Of a DNA stretch of 64,000 nucleotides, positions 9,501 to 22,000 are shown piece by piece; position 1 is the stretch's first letter, and every line of letters begins with the position of its first letter. Position numbers and translations under genes: made by a program. The notes beneath the pieces were generated by a model. The model was not told the origin of the DNA. It saw only the letters and a list, made by a program, of their open reading frames with translations, and did not search any database. Source of the stretch: Pleurostoma richardsiae. Its lineage: Eukaryota > Ascomycota > Sordariomycetes > Calosphaeriales > Pleurostomataceae. Location: the NCBI GenBank assembly GCA_030052745.1, contig JANBVO010000003.1, positions 1,984,001 through 2,048,000 on the forward strand. Reading direction: 5' to 3'.

Positions 9501-12004
9501 GCACGGAAACGCCGCACGAAAAGGGGATTATCTTGAGCCTCTTTGGGAGTCCATGCATCACCACAACCTCATGTCGCCTCTCCGACGTTCCCGATGCGTC
9601 CGTCGCTACCGCTGCATTGCGCAACCACAGACTTGCCACTTCCTCTGCATGGTGCCGCGGGTGATGTGGTTTGGTCATGTGGCCATCGAGAAGGATGTCG
9701 TCGCGAACTCTTCGCCCCCCCTTCGCGCGAAACCTCCCTCCCGTGCTACGACTCGCTAGCGGGAGCCCAGTTTCGGCAGCGTTCTTAGGGAAGTCCACCG
9801 TTCCTAGCCTTATCCGTTTTCTCATGCCATGGTGGCTGCTTTCTCGTGGGAAGTGACTTCCATAGGCTCGGGTCCAGATCCGGGCTCTTCAGCAGAGCTC
9901 CTCGCTGATGACCAATCGCATCTTCCTCAACTCCACGAACGGCCGCCAAAGGGTCTAGACACGGCTGCCAGCCTGTCACTTGGCACGCCTTCGTAATTGA
10001 GTATCGAAGCCCCTAGGTGGCATTCCGCAATTGACTCAGAGGAATCATTTTTCCTGCTGTGACAGCTTCCCGTCTCTCTTTAGCTACCACGGCTCAATGA
10101 ACCCTATAATGTGCTGGCGAGGTTATGGCGCCACTCTATCTGCTCCTTTGTGGACGTAAATAGTGTATATCTTCGACGCTGTCCTCGCCGCTCGCTCGGC
10201 TGTTCCAGACGTGTCTTTCTTGTCACCTCGTTCGTTTTTTGGTATTTTTCTGCGTGAGATGCTTTCGCCCAAGTGGACCCCGAGATGGAATCTGACACCG
10301 TTTCGCGAGGCAAGCACACTCATTACCGGCGAGATAGGCATTCCAGGAGATTGCCATGCAAAGTGTGACAAGTCGGCCGTCCCCATTGCGACCTGGCGCC
10401 AACTCTATCCCGGAGGAAGTGCTCCGCTTCGCGTCGGTGACGCCTGATATGTGCTCATGCCTGAACTGGGACCTGCCAACTGGGAGCTCCAAGCCGTGCG
10501 AGACCGTTTGACGCTGGAGACAACGGCGGTTAAGGCACGCTCAGCCGGTCCAGAAGTTGGAACAAGAGCCCCATCCAGCGTGTGTCGATTCATGCCGAGA
10601 CCCCTGGTACAGAGACAGGCCTTGCGGAGCATATGCTTTCGTGCCTTTCTCCGGTGAGGTACTGTGTTCTTTTTGCCCTCGCGAGTGATATTAGCCAGCG
10701 GAAGAGAACTTCGGGTCTGAATTTTCAGTATGAAAACCCTGTTCTCTATCCCCCAAAAGCTAGAGGACGTAGCCCAATTACTCTTGCGAAGGGACGATGT
10801 GGAAGTGGTGGTTTCGGACAGTCCCAGCTCTGCCCCTTTCCGCTAACCGGCTGTCCAGTTATTTGTCGTTTCACAGCGCACCGACTGTCATCGCAAAGTT
10901 GCTTAAAGATGTGGTGGAGGCCCTAGGCTCGGTCTCCTAGTCAGTTTTCTGAGTTATCTTCGACAGGAAGAAACTGTGAGCGGATAGATACAGCCAATCT
11001 CCTGTTGACCTGTCGCCATTGTTTTGAACCTAGTATAACAGTGTATTTAAGTCTTTGAAGACATTGACTCGGGAGACTCCCCGTGCTTCCAAGGAGATCA
11101 AGTTACAGTAGCGTCGTTCGGGCAGTTGGCTAATACCCTGGGCTCGGCCCACAACTTTCTCGGTGTCTGTCTGCTCAAGTATGTGTAGGTCTTGGAAGGT
11201 TTGAGGACTGGAAGCTTTTCTGCAACGCAGCCAGCCGAGACGGTGTAGCGGTCGTCTTCGGGCTCCTCCCGGAACATCATGTCACCAGAACTACACTGAC
11301 AACGCTGTCTTACCTTTCTTCAACCTCGAACTCTGATCTTTCCGGATTTGGGAATCTTGCTTCTCTAGCGCAATATTTCATGCATTATTACCTTCCGCTT
11401 TAGGAGCCACACACCGTGGTTTGTGCTCCGGAGATGCTCCGCACACCAAGCCGTTTCGGTAGTTGATAGCCTCCAACCATAACGTTACATACTGTAGGGG
11501 ATAGAGGAGTGGCAGCTACGGTCTATTTTAGGAGCTGAGGATATCCGCTTTGTCATATTTGTAACTGACCAATAGTGAACTGAAAGCGGTTGTACTTACT
11601 GTCACTCAGTTGCCTTCCATAACTGCCGAGGCATATGGAAATTTCGTTATAGGTAGTACTGCACTACCTTCTGTCAAATCTCAAATTTCAGATGTGTGTG
11701 AGCTTCGTATCTCTTCTTCCTCCAAAAATAGGTTGTTCCCTGTCGGGACTGCGAGGCTCTCTATGTACCGAGCTTTTCTCGGTTCGATTCCCAGTCCTAT
11801 CTAGATGGTTAAGAAGACAACTAAATATCTAGAAGTTTGACATGGAGAGCCGGATAAAGTATATTCATATCAGCAGAGCGATTGTGTGCTAGCCAATCTA
11901 CATCGAAGGGACGAGTCACATACAGGAATGTGAACCTGGTCCTCGGGTTCTACTCACCCTGACCGTGCCCATCAGCCCCCCTTGCCGAAGCAATACCAAC
12001 CCGA
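6543..12004. other. Gene-poor interval, 5.5 kb
   Basis: Many overlapping short ORFs occur on both strands but none shows a recognisable domain, signal peptide or credible exon chain. About 10900-11950 looks more AT-rich than the flanks. A lone T-arm-like string occurs near 11770. The interval should also hold the 3' UTR of the PL20 gene at its right end. I see no repeat family, transposon or RNA gene I can support. Confidence 0.4.
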
Positions 12005-12793
12005 TCAAGCCTCGAACGGCAGAGCCTTAGCCTCACGCTTCCACTGAGCCGGGTCGACATCAGCGAAGGCGGTGCCGATGGCGATCTCATCATACCAGAC
12101 CTGGCGGAAGGGCTGGCTGCCAAGCATCTTGCCCTGGTCATGCCACCCATTGGCATACAGACCGACGCGGAAGCTGAATTCCCTGTCGTCCGCGATTGTC
12201 GTGGCGAGGTTGTACTCCTCGAGCACCTTGACACCGTCAAGCCACAGCTTGTAGTACCCCGTCGTGTCCGACTGCCAGTCCGCCTGGACCACGACCCTGT
12301 GCCAGACCCCCGCGCTCACCGTGGCCAGGTTCTTGTAGGTGCTCGTCTGCTGCGCGCAGATAGTGCCGTACTTGACGCGCGAGTACAACTGGTCGCCCAC
12401 GATCCAGATCATGCTCGAGGGCATCCAGTCGTCGCAGCCCGTGTCGGTGAAGTCGGCGATCCACTGGGCCAGGTTGAAGGACTGCTCATCGAACTCCCAG
12501 GACTCGGAGAGCCGGAAGGCGAAGCCGTAGAAGGCGGTCTGACCGCGCTTGTAGCCCGCATTGTGCACGCACTCAGAGTGGTACCGCCCCGTGTAGCTAG
12601 AGTCGTAGGTCTGAGTCACCTTAATGGCTGTGGAGCCCTCATAGACGACGTTGGACACCTGGTCGACAGTGCCGGAGTGCTCGATGCTAAAAGAGTCCCA
12701 GCCGGAGGTTGTCCCCGTATTACTGAATGACTGGGTTGCCGAGGCGGTCAGGCCGAGGGCTAAGACGCTGGTGAGGATTCGGATAAGGATCAT
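12005..12793 (-). CDS. Secreted polysaccharide lyase family 20 (glucuronan lyase)
   Basis: Predicted extracellular endo-lyase that cleaves beta-1,4-polyglucuronate by beta-elimination. Single exon, 262 residues, starting at the ATG at 12793; the longer reading frame upstream is not needed. A signal peptide is clear: MILIRILTSVLALGLTASA, with cleavage near the following TQ. The body follows the fungal PL20 pattern with a beta-jelly-roll-like series: NTGTTSGWDS, VVYEGSTAIKVTQTYD, YTGRYHSE, FYGFAFRLSESW, ADFTDTGCDDWMPSS, then WHRVVVQADW, FRVGLYANGWHDQ and QVWYDEI. Length matches the Trichoderma glucuronan lyase type as I remember it. A TATAAA lies about 130 nt upstream. Use against plant or algal glucuronans is inferred from the family. 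Confidence 0.92.
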   Translation of the reverse strand: MILIRILTSVLALGLTASATQSFSNTGTTSGWDSFSIEHSGTVDQVSNVVYEGSTAIKVTQTYDSSYTGRYHSECVHNAGYKRGQTAFYGFAFRLSESWEFDEQSFNLAQWIADFTDTGCDDWMPSSMIWIVGDQLYSRVKYGTICAQQTSTYKNLATVSAGVWHRVVVQADWQSDTTGYYKLWLDGVKVLEEYNLATTIADDREFSFRVGLYANGWHDQGKMLGSQPFRQVWYDEIAIGTAFADVDPAQWKREAKALPFEA

Positions 12794-12918
12794 GACGGTG
12801 TCCAAGCAAAGATGAAGTTTTGTAGTTTGACTACGAGATACGAGTGAAGCTGTATGCGCTGCGGATGCTGCCGGTTTTAAGAACGATGTTGTGCATTGCA
12901 CCTACTGCACCGGATGCC

Positions 12919-12924
12919 TTTATA
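12919..12924 (-). promoter_or_regulatory. TATA box of the PL20 gene
   Basis: TATAAA reads on the minus strand 126-131 nt upstream of the PL20 start codon, a normal spacing for a fungal TATA promoter with a short leader. It is the only clear TATA box found next to a confident start in this window. Confidence 0.45.
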
Positions 12925-14245
12925 AAACTTGAAATTTACCCCAGCTCTACAGAGTTCCAGAACAAGTTAATTATGCTAATTAGGTAGTTCAGGACCTACC
13001 TAATATGTGTTGCACCTTAAGTTCTTTCGGCAGTTGCTGAACATTTCGCGGTCGCGCTTAAGCCCCGCATGAAGCCCGCTGAGATAGCCCATTAGAGGTC
13101 CTCAACGGGTGACTACATAAAGACGAATGGTAAATCTGTCTGTCCTCACGCCATATCTGTGCCTCCAGGCCCGTGGAAATGCACAGCTGGAGCTTTGATA
13201 CGACCAATCCAGCCTTGGTTGGCCCTATATCAGCTTCTTTGACAAGGACAATTAATGCAACTCATCATTCTGGAACTAGAAATCCCACGAAACGGGTGAT
13301 AGCTCGGAAAGCCCGCAACCGCTATACCAATTTCTGCAGCCCGATTCGCGTGTAACCAGATTCTGACCACAGGTACCAGTCTCTACTTGTCAGAAGGGAT
13401 AGAAGGGGTGCGAGAATGAAGGGTCTGCAAGTGCCGTGGAGTGACAGGGGAAGACTTACGGCAATGCTGACGTGAGAAGCTGCATTCTTAGATCTTAATT
13501 AAGTTAAGTTCCCGCCCCCAGATCTGCGGGACATTTGCGTGGTATGTTTCGTTCCGTGACATGGTGCAGAATCGCAAGAAATGCCCTTGTACGGAGTAGA
13601 GTCGGGCTTTTTAAGGGGTTGGCGCCCAGGACCTCCTGAGCCGGCGCCCATCACTGTAAGGATACAGCCCGGAACCTTCAATGGACACGCATAGAAGACA
13701 TATCAAAACATGCTCTTGTAGAGTGGCCTCTGTTAAAATTGGTGGTCTTCTATTTCCCGATGTCTCTAAGCCTCCTGCCAACTCTACAAGCTAGGCTAGT
13801 ACTTCTGCAGCAATTCACCTGGTTCTTCAGGTCTTCACAGAAGTCCGGGATGGTCAAGTCGTATTCAGCTGCAAGACAACGTTATGAACGGCGAAACGCT
13901 AGGTGAGTGCATCTGATCAAGTATCGCGTTGCGATCCACTTGGGATGCAGCTACTTTTTAGCTTAATTCCTTCCCGAAAGGACTGTGCATATAAGTACGA
14001 CGTTGGACCACGCAGAGCAGCGAATGGGGCGTTAGTTGTCTTCCATCTTGGTTCAATCATGAGAGCAGAATGCTAGCACATGACCAACAAGAGAGCTTGA
14101 GGTTCTCTCCTGTGGCAATGACCAAGATCCTCAGTGCCACAGGGTCTAGAGAAGGAAACCTTTAACGTGGCAGGATATATGTTGATCATAATACATGATA
14201 GTAAGCAAACGCTAGCTGATACACAACTTCAGGGGCCCAAATCAG
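12925..14245. other. Intergenic, no gene seen
   Basis: AT-richer stretch between the PL20 promoter and the end of the glucosyltransferase gene. No ORF over about 60 codons and no recognisable element. Confidence 0.5.
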
Positions 14246-17108
14246 TCATCGAATTGAGTGCCTATCCTCGAGATCCCTCCCCAATACTTCCCTGAACCTT
14301 TGTAACGCTGTCCTGACATCAATCTCACTGTCCTTTGCGTTTCTTGCGAGGAACTCCCCCTCCTGATACCTGGCTTTGCGGATGGCTTGTCGAGTATTCG
14401 GGTGCATAGCGGCCCGGGCAGTCTTGTACACCCCCTGTCCCGGATATGCCACGATACCCAGTGCTCCTACTCCAATTAGCGGTGGCTCCGTGATTACACA
14501 ACCCACAAGCCGACGTTGCCCGGTTGACTTACCCGAAGCAACCTTGGTAGTGAAACCAGCAAATCCTTTGGCAACGCCTTTCGCCACTCCCAGAGCGCCT
14601 TCTTCCTTGGCGCCTTTGATAGGTTCGTTGACGAGGTCCGTGAATCCGTCGACGATACCAAAGCCGAGATTCCTCCCGCCCACGATGGCGCCGGACTTCC
14701 AGTCCCTGACGTCGCCGTGGTCGCGGACTTCCCCGCCGTAGAACTTCGGCACCTGTCGCAAACCCTCCGTCGTCGCGAGCGGGATGTCGATGAACATGCC
14801 TTTGCTAAAAGCATGGAAGAAGCTCCCAACCGCCGACGCCGACGCGAGGGATGCCTTGCCGAAGGTTCCCTGGCAGCCTCGAGACGTTGTATCGCTTGAT
14901 CGCTGCTCCATTACTCGGGCGAATCTCTCGTCAGTCGTGGCTGAGGCGGGCAGTGACCTCGACGATGCGGATGATCCAGCAATGGCATTGGTATTGTTGG
15001 TGGCCGCTCTGTGGTACGTCCGTACAGGCTTCACAACGATGTCGGCTGTCGCTTTTGCCATGTCTGCCCACGTACCAACAGCCGCCGACATCGTGGCGGT
15101 GACTGGATCCCATCGCCGATTTTCGATTATCAGAGGACTCGGCCGGTATCTGTTCAACGTGAGTTTTCCATCGTGCCTCTGCGTGCTCAAAAGCGGCACT
15201 CACAAGCTCAGCTTGTTGAGGTCCACCAGCAGGTGGTCGCTAAGGATCCAGGCTGCAGTGCTGGAGAGCCTGACTGTCTTGCCTCCCTTCTTGTACGACC
15301 AGACTGCAGGTCGGTCTCTGAACACATCGCACTGTAACCTCTCGAGCGGCAGGTTGGCGTGGAACGACTCTGTAGCCCTCTTGACCCCTGATTCCATATG
15401 CATCTTCGCTGCCATTCGTGCTGCGGCTGTCGACGCTTCCGGGGTTAGACAGAACTCAATGGCATCGGCAAGGTTGCTGCTATTCAGGACCTTCTGTGGT
15501 ATGGGTGGAGGGCCGGCCCCTGCTGCAGCTACCATTTCTCCCCAAAAGGGCTGACTGTCTAGTGTGAGTGTCGAGGACCGATTGCAGGCTCAGTTGGACT
15601 TACTCTCCAAAGAAGGGGACAATCACTGTGGGTCGCCCGTTCAGCAGACCGCATGCTGTTGTTCCAGCGCCGCCGTGGTGCACTACTGCCGAGACATACT
15701 GGAAGAGCCACTCGTGCGGGCAGTCACCGAGGAAGAACACATTCTCATCCGACGGTAAGTTTGCGCCGAGATTGCTCCAGCCCCGGGATATAATCGCTCG
15801 AACGCCTGCCCTGTTGACGGCCCCGATAAGTGTTCTAGTCAGCCCCTCCGGATCCTGGATGACGATGCTGCCGAAGCCGATGTAGACGGGCGGCGGCCCC
15901 TTGCGAAGAAAGGTATCTAGTTCCGGCTCTGGCGTGTATCTCGAAGGCTCCCTGAAGAAGAAACCGCAGACATCTGGGAAAGTCAGCGCACGCAAGGAGA
16001 GTGAAAGCGATGGCGCCCAGACCGATATAAGATGGCCAGTCGATCGGCTTCGGGATCAGTGCTGGCGACCAGCAGTACGTGAAAGGGATCTTCAGGGACT
16101 CCGCCAGTCCGGGCCCTTCTGAAAGCGGTACCGGGTCGAGGTCGATAGTCTTTCTGAACTTATTGATGACGTCCCCGAGCCTGGAACAATCAGGGTCAGC
16201 AATCTCTTGTAAGAATGATAGCTACCAACTTTATTCACCCTTGCCAAGTCAACCATTCGACAACGAGGAACGAGACGTAGTTCGCCGTACTGCGGTCCAG
16301 GCCGGAGTTTTCAATCTTCAGGTTCGCTAGCGGATGAGAGAACGCTCTCGTGCTCGTCCACGGCATCGTGAACATCAGATGCAAGGGCACGCCTAGCGCC
16401 TCGGCGCAGTGCACATGCGCAAAGCTGGGTGGGTTCGCAATGATGGCTTCGGCGACGAAGGGCCGCTGAGAGACGGGGTCAGGTTCCACACAGGACCTCC
16501 AGCAACCTTCCAGCATCTCGGCGACCATCTCCCTCTTCCGCTGGATGTCTCCAGCCCCCAGGCTCTTCATGCTCGGGACGAGTCCCGGATTCTTCACCAT
16601 GTACGCCATCAGCTCCGCGGGATCACCACCGATCGGGAAGAACTCGAGGCCTGAGCTGCGGACGAAGTCATCAAAGACATTGTGGGTGGCGAGCCTAACG
16701 CGGTGGCCGTACCGCTGCAGCTCATTGCCCAGCGCGACGAATGGCTGCACGTCGCCACGGCTACCGACGACTTGGATGACGATGTTGAGCCGGACAGTCC
16801 ATCGTGACGGTGTTGGAGGAGCGTGCCATGTTTCAACCGTGGGCCGCTTCTGGGAAGAGGTATCGACTGGAGGGACAACCAACGAGAGGGTCTTGCAAAA
16901 TCTAGAGCCAAGATCGATATCGACGCGTCCGTCATCTTCGCTCTTCACGGTTAGTTTCTTCGGTGTTTGACTGACTCGGAGAACCTCTCCACATACCTCC
17001 AATACTGCCAGAATTTTGCCCCAACCATCCCTCAGCCGCTATAGCCTCGTACGGCGGAGGGCTTTCCTCATATTCTCCCTCACAAGGAGGTACGTTCACT
17101 CTTTCCAT
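14246..17108 (-). CDS. Sterol 3-beta-glucosyltransferase-like UDP-glycosyltransferase
   Basis: Predicted UDP-sugar-dependent transferase of the fungal GT1/GT28-like group that includes sterol glucosyltransferases; acts on a membrane lipid. Seven exons on the minus strand: 17108-16997, 16935-16239, 16180-16023, 15973-15604, 15554-15204, 15149-14533 and 14466-14246, 841 residues, every junction in phase. The N-terminus holds a PPPYEA motif. The GT28-type domain begins near residue 88 with NIVIQVVGSRGDVQPF and includes a DPAELMAYMVKNPG segment; the UDP-binding half holds PPPVYIGFGS, HHGGAGTT (about 421-428) and FGDQPFWGEMV. Residues about 670-770 form a Gly/Lys-rich helical tail with FTDLVNEPIKGAKEEGALG and GVAKGFAGFTTKVA, much like the amphipathic tails of VPS13 and ATG2. 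Intron 6 (66 nt) is in frame without stops, so a retained form would still be translated. Acceptor lipid is not determinable here. Confidence 0.9.
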
Positions 17109-18719
17109 GATGATCACACGCAGGATTAAAGATGTGACTGAAGGACAGATGCAGGTAGGAACTGCGGTCCTTATGGCGCTTGCAGCCTGTGGAGCAAGAG
17201 GACATCTGCGGGCAACTCCATCTGCAATATATGCGGTAGTTTGAATTGTGTGGATGATATTAGGGAGTCGTTGATCGCTTCCATCTTCCAAACTTGCGCG
17301 CCACAAGACACGTCAGCAGGCCCTTTCTTGGGTGTCGTTTTGGGCCAAGACGTGCAGATACGCGTATCCAAAGTCTATACGCCTAGTAGCTATTTCGAAT
17401 GTCGTCAGTGGTCCCCACTAGCTGAAGGCTGGACCGTACAGAACGGCAACAATACGCGTATAATTTAACTTGACCCGAAGGCTAAGTCTTTAAGGTTATT
17501 ATAAGCGCAAAGCCTCCTTTTACTCCCTGGTTATTTCAGTGAACAAAGGATAAGAAGACTGTACAGGTTATATGTGCCCATCCACCTAAAATATCCGTTG
17601 TCTACTCAAAAGACGTACGCATGTCACCACTCTACCACTCCAAACACCTTCCTCCGCAGCTACTCGAGGACTCAACATTAGGCCCGCGCGAGGTGTTGGA
17701 CAGGTGCTTTGGAATTATGCATAATGTGGCGGGCAAGGTGAAAACACGAGTACAGCGACCAACTTCCCAAATTCGGGCTGCTTCGTGGACCCGCATCCTG
17801 TGAAGGTCGTGAAAGACACGGTGGTCGTGCCTAACGGGTCTCGCAGAGCCCAACCAGATCAATGTTGCGTACCTAGCCAGCGTACGACAGAGACCCCCTA
17901 AATAATGTTGATACGATATCAACTTCCGCCTTGGAACGGTAGCACCAGGCCCAGCTTGAAAACTGGGACATCGACAGCATGGTTGCTGTGAGGTAATCCG
18001 ATCGGAGCACAAACAATGAAGCTGATTTCCTGAGCCCACTCTTGGTTGTCGTGAGGACGGTTTGATGCAGGCCAGTTAACATAATACTGCCCGATGATAT
18101 GCTGTCGGACTTCGACGTCAGTCACCGAGTGTAAGCGTAGAGACTTGTCTTTGGTATGAACCATCACAGATACAGCAAGGGGAGATGAAGTGCAATAAGG
18201 CAATACGATTACTACTTCTGACGCACGAAACTGACTCGCTGTTAACTCGATGAGAATAGTCATAAAGGTTCACACCACAGATCTGGGCCGTGGCATCGAG
18301 AACGGGCATGTTCCGACGCGCTACATCAACCCTCTTGTCAAGGGTAGTCCAGACTAACCACTGTCCGTGGCAGACGGGAAGAACATAAGAATCGAATCTG
18401 CTCACGAGCCATCTTCACTGATTCACCCTACGCAATGCAACGGCACAGAAGTAACAACTCTCCAACGTAGTGGTTCCTCTCAGTCCTGTATTGTGCTACA
18501 ACCCAGCCTAAAACAACTTCACGTACTCCGGTGCATCCCTTTATATGCAAGTCCACAAGCCACAAAAGTGCTCCAAAGCGGTGGTATACGAGAATTTCAA
18601 GACGCAGCAGAGATGAGAGAGCTCCCAAAACGCCAACGCTCCCAAATGGATCTATCCAGTGATAACGCCGTCTTACGCCGTGCCCGCAGCCAGTCCGGCT
18701 CCGTACTAGCCCATCTCCC
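17109..18719. other. Intergenic, no supportable gene
   Basis: Promoter side of the glucosyltransferase gene, then AT-richer sequence with overlapping short ORFs on both strands. A 114-codon minus-strand ORF at 17919-18263 has a fairly protein-like composition but matches no family and was not called. Confidence 0.4.
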
Positions 18720-19085
18720 TCACGCAGACAGCGGCTCCATCCCCCCCGCTCCCCTCCCGACGAGGTTTCCCTCGGTCCGCCGCACGCTCACCAGGTCGTC
18801 CCTGCAAGCGGGGCACATCCTGTCCATCCTCCACGTCTCGTAGCGGACGTCCCCGCACAGGGGCACCCGCCCGCCGTGCCGCGGGTCGTCGCTGGGCGCC
18901 GTGGGCACCCCGACGGCGCCACTCCCACCGAGCAGCAGGAGAGCAGCCGGGCAGTATTGCCAGGCGCGGTGCTCGGCGCGCCAGACGCTGTCGCTGGCGT
19001 GGTAGTGCGGGCTGGCCGGGTCCGCGTGCGTGCAGTCGGCGCGCCAGCAGCCGCAGACGTACTCCACCCACAGGCAGTGGCACAT
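18720..19085 (-). CDS. Cysteine-rich hypothetical protein with C-terminal CPAC motif
   Basis: A 121-residue ATG-to-stop ORF. It opens MCHCLWVEYVCGCWRADC, five cysteines in 18 residues, followed by His-rich spacing (HADPASPHYHASD), AWQYC, VPLCGD and near the end CPACRDDL. The arrangement suggests metal binding, but no RING, LIM or other named finger fits the spacing. No signal peptide or membrane segment except a short LLLLGG run. Strong GC bias at third codon positions is consistent with coding in this genome. Its style recalls the other Cys-rich ORF at 6273-6542, but the two do not align. Could be a true orphan gene or a chance ORF in GC-rich DNA. Confidence 0.45.
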   Translation of the reverse strand: MCHCLWVEYVCGCWRADCTHADPASPHYHASDSVWRAEHRAWQYCPAALLLLGGSGAVGVPTAPSDDPRHGGRVPLCGDVRYETWRMDRMCPACRDDLVSVRRTEGNLVGRGAGGMEPLSA

Positions 19086-22000
19086 CGGATTCTTTTGGTT
19101 TGGTATAAGTCGGTGATAGACTCTGTAGACTTTGAAAGTTGAGGCGCTCTGCTCGAACCGAAACCAGAGGCGGTGTTGAATCAGTAAGCACGCTTATTCT
19201 TCAAGTGCTTCAATGACGGAATCAGGGGTAAGCCAAGAATACGTCAACTCGATGTTCAGAGTGTACGCTCTCTGATGAATAGTGGAAAGGATAGTTCTGA
19301 ATTGAAGAAGAGCGTAAACTCAAAGAAACAGTCACCACCAACGCCTCTGCCCGTATTCTTTAAATACTGAGCTCGCATATTCGCGGCGCGACGTCGTGGC
19401 GAGGGGATCCCACTAAGCTCGTGTGCCGGCCACATCACGTTAGTCGCCCGCCCAGCATTACCAACAGTCAGGATGGCGTGTTCCGACTCAGCGGCCCACG
19501 CCCCTGTTAGGCGACCATGACAGAATTACCGGCCGCTTTTGTTCCCGCAACAGCATTCGGCCCGCGCAGATAGAGCCATCGTGGCAGCGATCTGGCCGCT
19601 GGACGCCGAAGAGCCGCTCATACCACCGTGGGTCATCGCCTCCAGCTGGCGGTATTCTTTTGAAAAATCCCTAGCTTTCCACTGGATTGAAAAATAGCGG
19701 TGCATCCCTTGGCTGCCTTTCCTTTCGCTTTCAACACTCTGCAGACGGCTATCGACAGCACTTGGCCTGTCGCTTGCCAACATTGGTCGAGCGTACATCT
19801 CCTTGGAGAAGAGGAACAGCGGTGAACAGGAGGCGAATCCACCAACATCGCAACGTCCCTCCCCTTTCCGTAGGATCAGACCATCTTCATCGACAAGAAT
19901 CAATTGAATTGGAGAGATCGAGTCGTCTGCAGACGGCTGTCGGTGGACGGTGCTTGCAAGGAACACTCAAGGTAGTGCTAAGCCTCTGCTTAGGGAAGAT
20001 AAGATAAATTGTAGCACGCGTTGACCGCGACTTCGAGGTTGATCACATTCGAGAGTATCGCTGCACGGAGTTGGCTTGCATGCTCGTCAGACACTCGCAG
20101 TCGCATGCAGCAAAGGCGACCGACTTTGTGGACTTCCCGGAACTCTGGCTATTGTCTTCATGACTTGCGAGGCCCGAATGCCCGCGCATTCCACGACCTC
20201 CTAATGCATGTGCAGGAGACGTTGAGTGGGCTGGTCTCGTCTTTGCGAGTAGAGCCTCCCGGCGTCTCCTCGTCATTTGCCGTCAGCTCATCGATGAGCG
20301 ACGGTGCTTGATCAGTCCTGCAGCCACTACGGCCGGCAGAAACAAGGAGGAAACAGAAAGGAGATTGAACGGGTGGCCGCTTGCGACACGACCATGTTGA
20401 ACCGGGGCGGCTGGTCCTCAGTTTCGCAGGCTCCACGTAGGCCTTCTTTCCAGAAACCGAAGCTGTTTCGCACTTTAGGCACTTTAACCTGCCTGCGGAG
20501 GGCGGGAGACACAAGGCAGAGGCCGTTCAACCACGCATGATAGGAAAACTGGAGACAATAATGACGAGCAGGGTCGGTTGCGGCATCACCACCGAGCCGC
20601 GTCGCAGGGCGTGCGCTTGCAAGCCCATCGCCAGCCTGTTAGTGTGCTGATGGTGTGCTTCAAGGCCGGATTTTGGTGCCGATGACAGCGGCAGGAGTGG
20701 CGCCTCATAGAAGGGTTAGACACCCGCGAGAGGCTTGATCGCCGGCGGTTGGTCCGCGAGACCTGTCTGACAGCATCCCTCGCCTCGCCCTTGACCGACG
20801 ACGACGGGCTCAATGAGCAGCTGAGCATTGTGCTGGTTTGTAGACAGGATCCACTCCCGCAGCGCCAATATTGATGTGCCACGATATACTGGGATGCACG
20901 GGACAGACGAGTGAACAGGCTCGGACCCGGTTGGCCGACCGGACAGGACCAAGGACCATGTTTGTGTCGCCGAGAAGGGCGGGGATTACGAGAAGATAAT
21001 CGCTCACGTCTTCTTCGTACACGTGTACGATGGAACATGAAAGCACAAGGGAAGGACGAACGAAGCAAGTCGCCGCTTGTGCTCGCACAAAAGGCTGCGT
21101 GCGCCGTGCGGGCTCTTCCGGATCGACCCTCGTGGCAGTCGGCCGAGACGGCCGGGTAAACCTCGTAATTACCCCTTTTGCGGCACCTCTAGGCCGGAGC
21201 GACTCGAGCGAGTCCTGCGCTCTGACTCCTGCGCTCTTTATCGCTCGCATCATCATCTCATCGTGGTGGCGTGTCCGGGGACAAGGGTACCTGGGTGATT
21301 GCGCTACTCTGCTTCCGTACTAGCGTCAGGTACCGGGCGCAGGAACAATTTTCAGGTGTCACACGGACCCGCGTCTCAAGTGCCTGTCTGGCCAATCAGC
21401 GGCTGCGCGCATTTCTCTCGTGGGCAAGCCGTTTTCGCGGGGAAATTGTGTAATCTGTGGCACCAGAGATGCCATCTTCTCGTGAGCCCAAATGGGGGGC
21501 CGCCTCATATTGCCACTTGATGACATGAGATGGGAAGCGCCGATCGCATCTCCCACTGCTCCAGATGCTCCGGGTACTGAGTAAGGTACATACTCGGGTT
21601 TTGATGAGGAGCCAGGAGCGAGTACTACTCTTGGCCGGTGCAGAGAGAAGAGAGGGTTGGGATGACGGAGACGACGGCACGCACAACCACGGCCGGAGCC
21701 TTGATGCTTGATGCTTGATGAGACGAAGGCGGCAGTAAGCGACCATACTGTACCTGCTGTAGAACCGCCTGGGGGTCGCTCCGGGGGTTAAAGTGCCTGA
21801 AGATTGGGCCTGTAATCTCCCGCTTGGAGTCGCAAATGGGAAGTCGCCGCTACCCTGTTGCTGGCTGCGACCCTGGCTCGTCCGGCGGTCACAGCTACTT
21901 TGGGCCTGGCCATCGCGTGCAGGAATGGAGAGACCCCGGCGCGACAGGGCTAGGTACCTGTACAACACCGGAAAAGTACCTGACGTGGCCCGTCCGCGCC

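Noticed and set aside
11690-11810. tRNA suggested by a GGTTCGATTCCC string
   Set aside because: The T stem has a mismatch, the acceptor arms do not pair and no A box lies at the right distance.
12140-12730. 196-codon plus-strand ORF
   Set aside because: Antisense shadow of the PL20 gene; composition dominated by Val, Arg and Leu with no motif.
17919-18263. 114-codon minus-strand ORF with fairly protein-like text
   Set aside because: Its annotated neighbours in other frames are equally long and no motif or family is visible.
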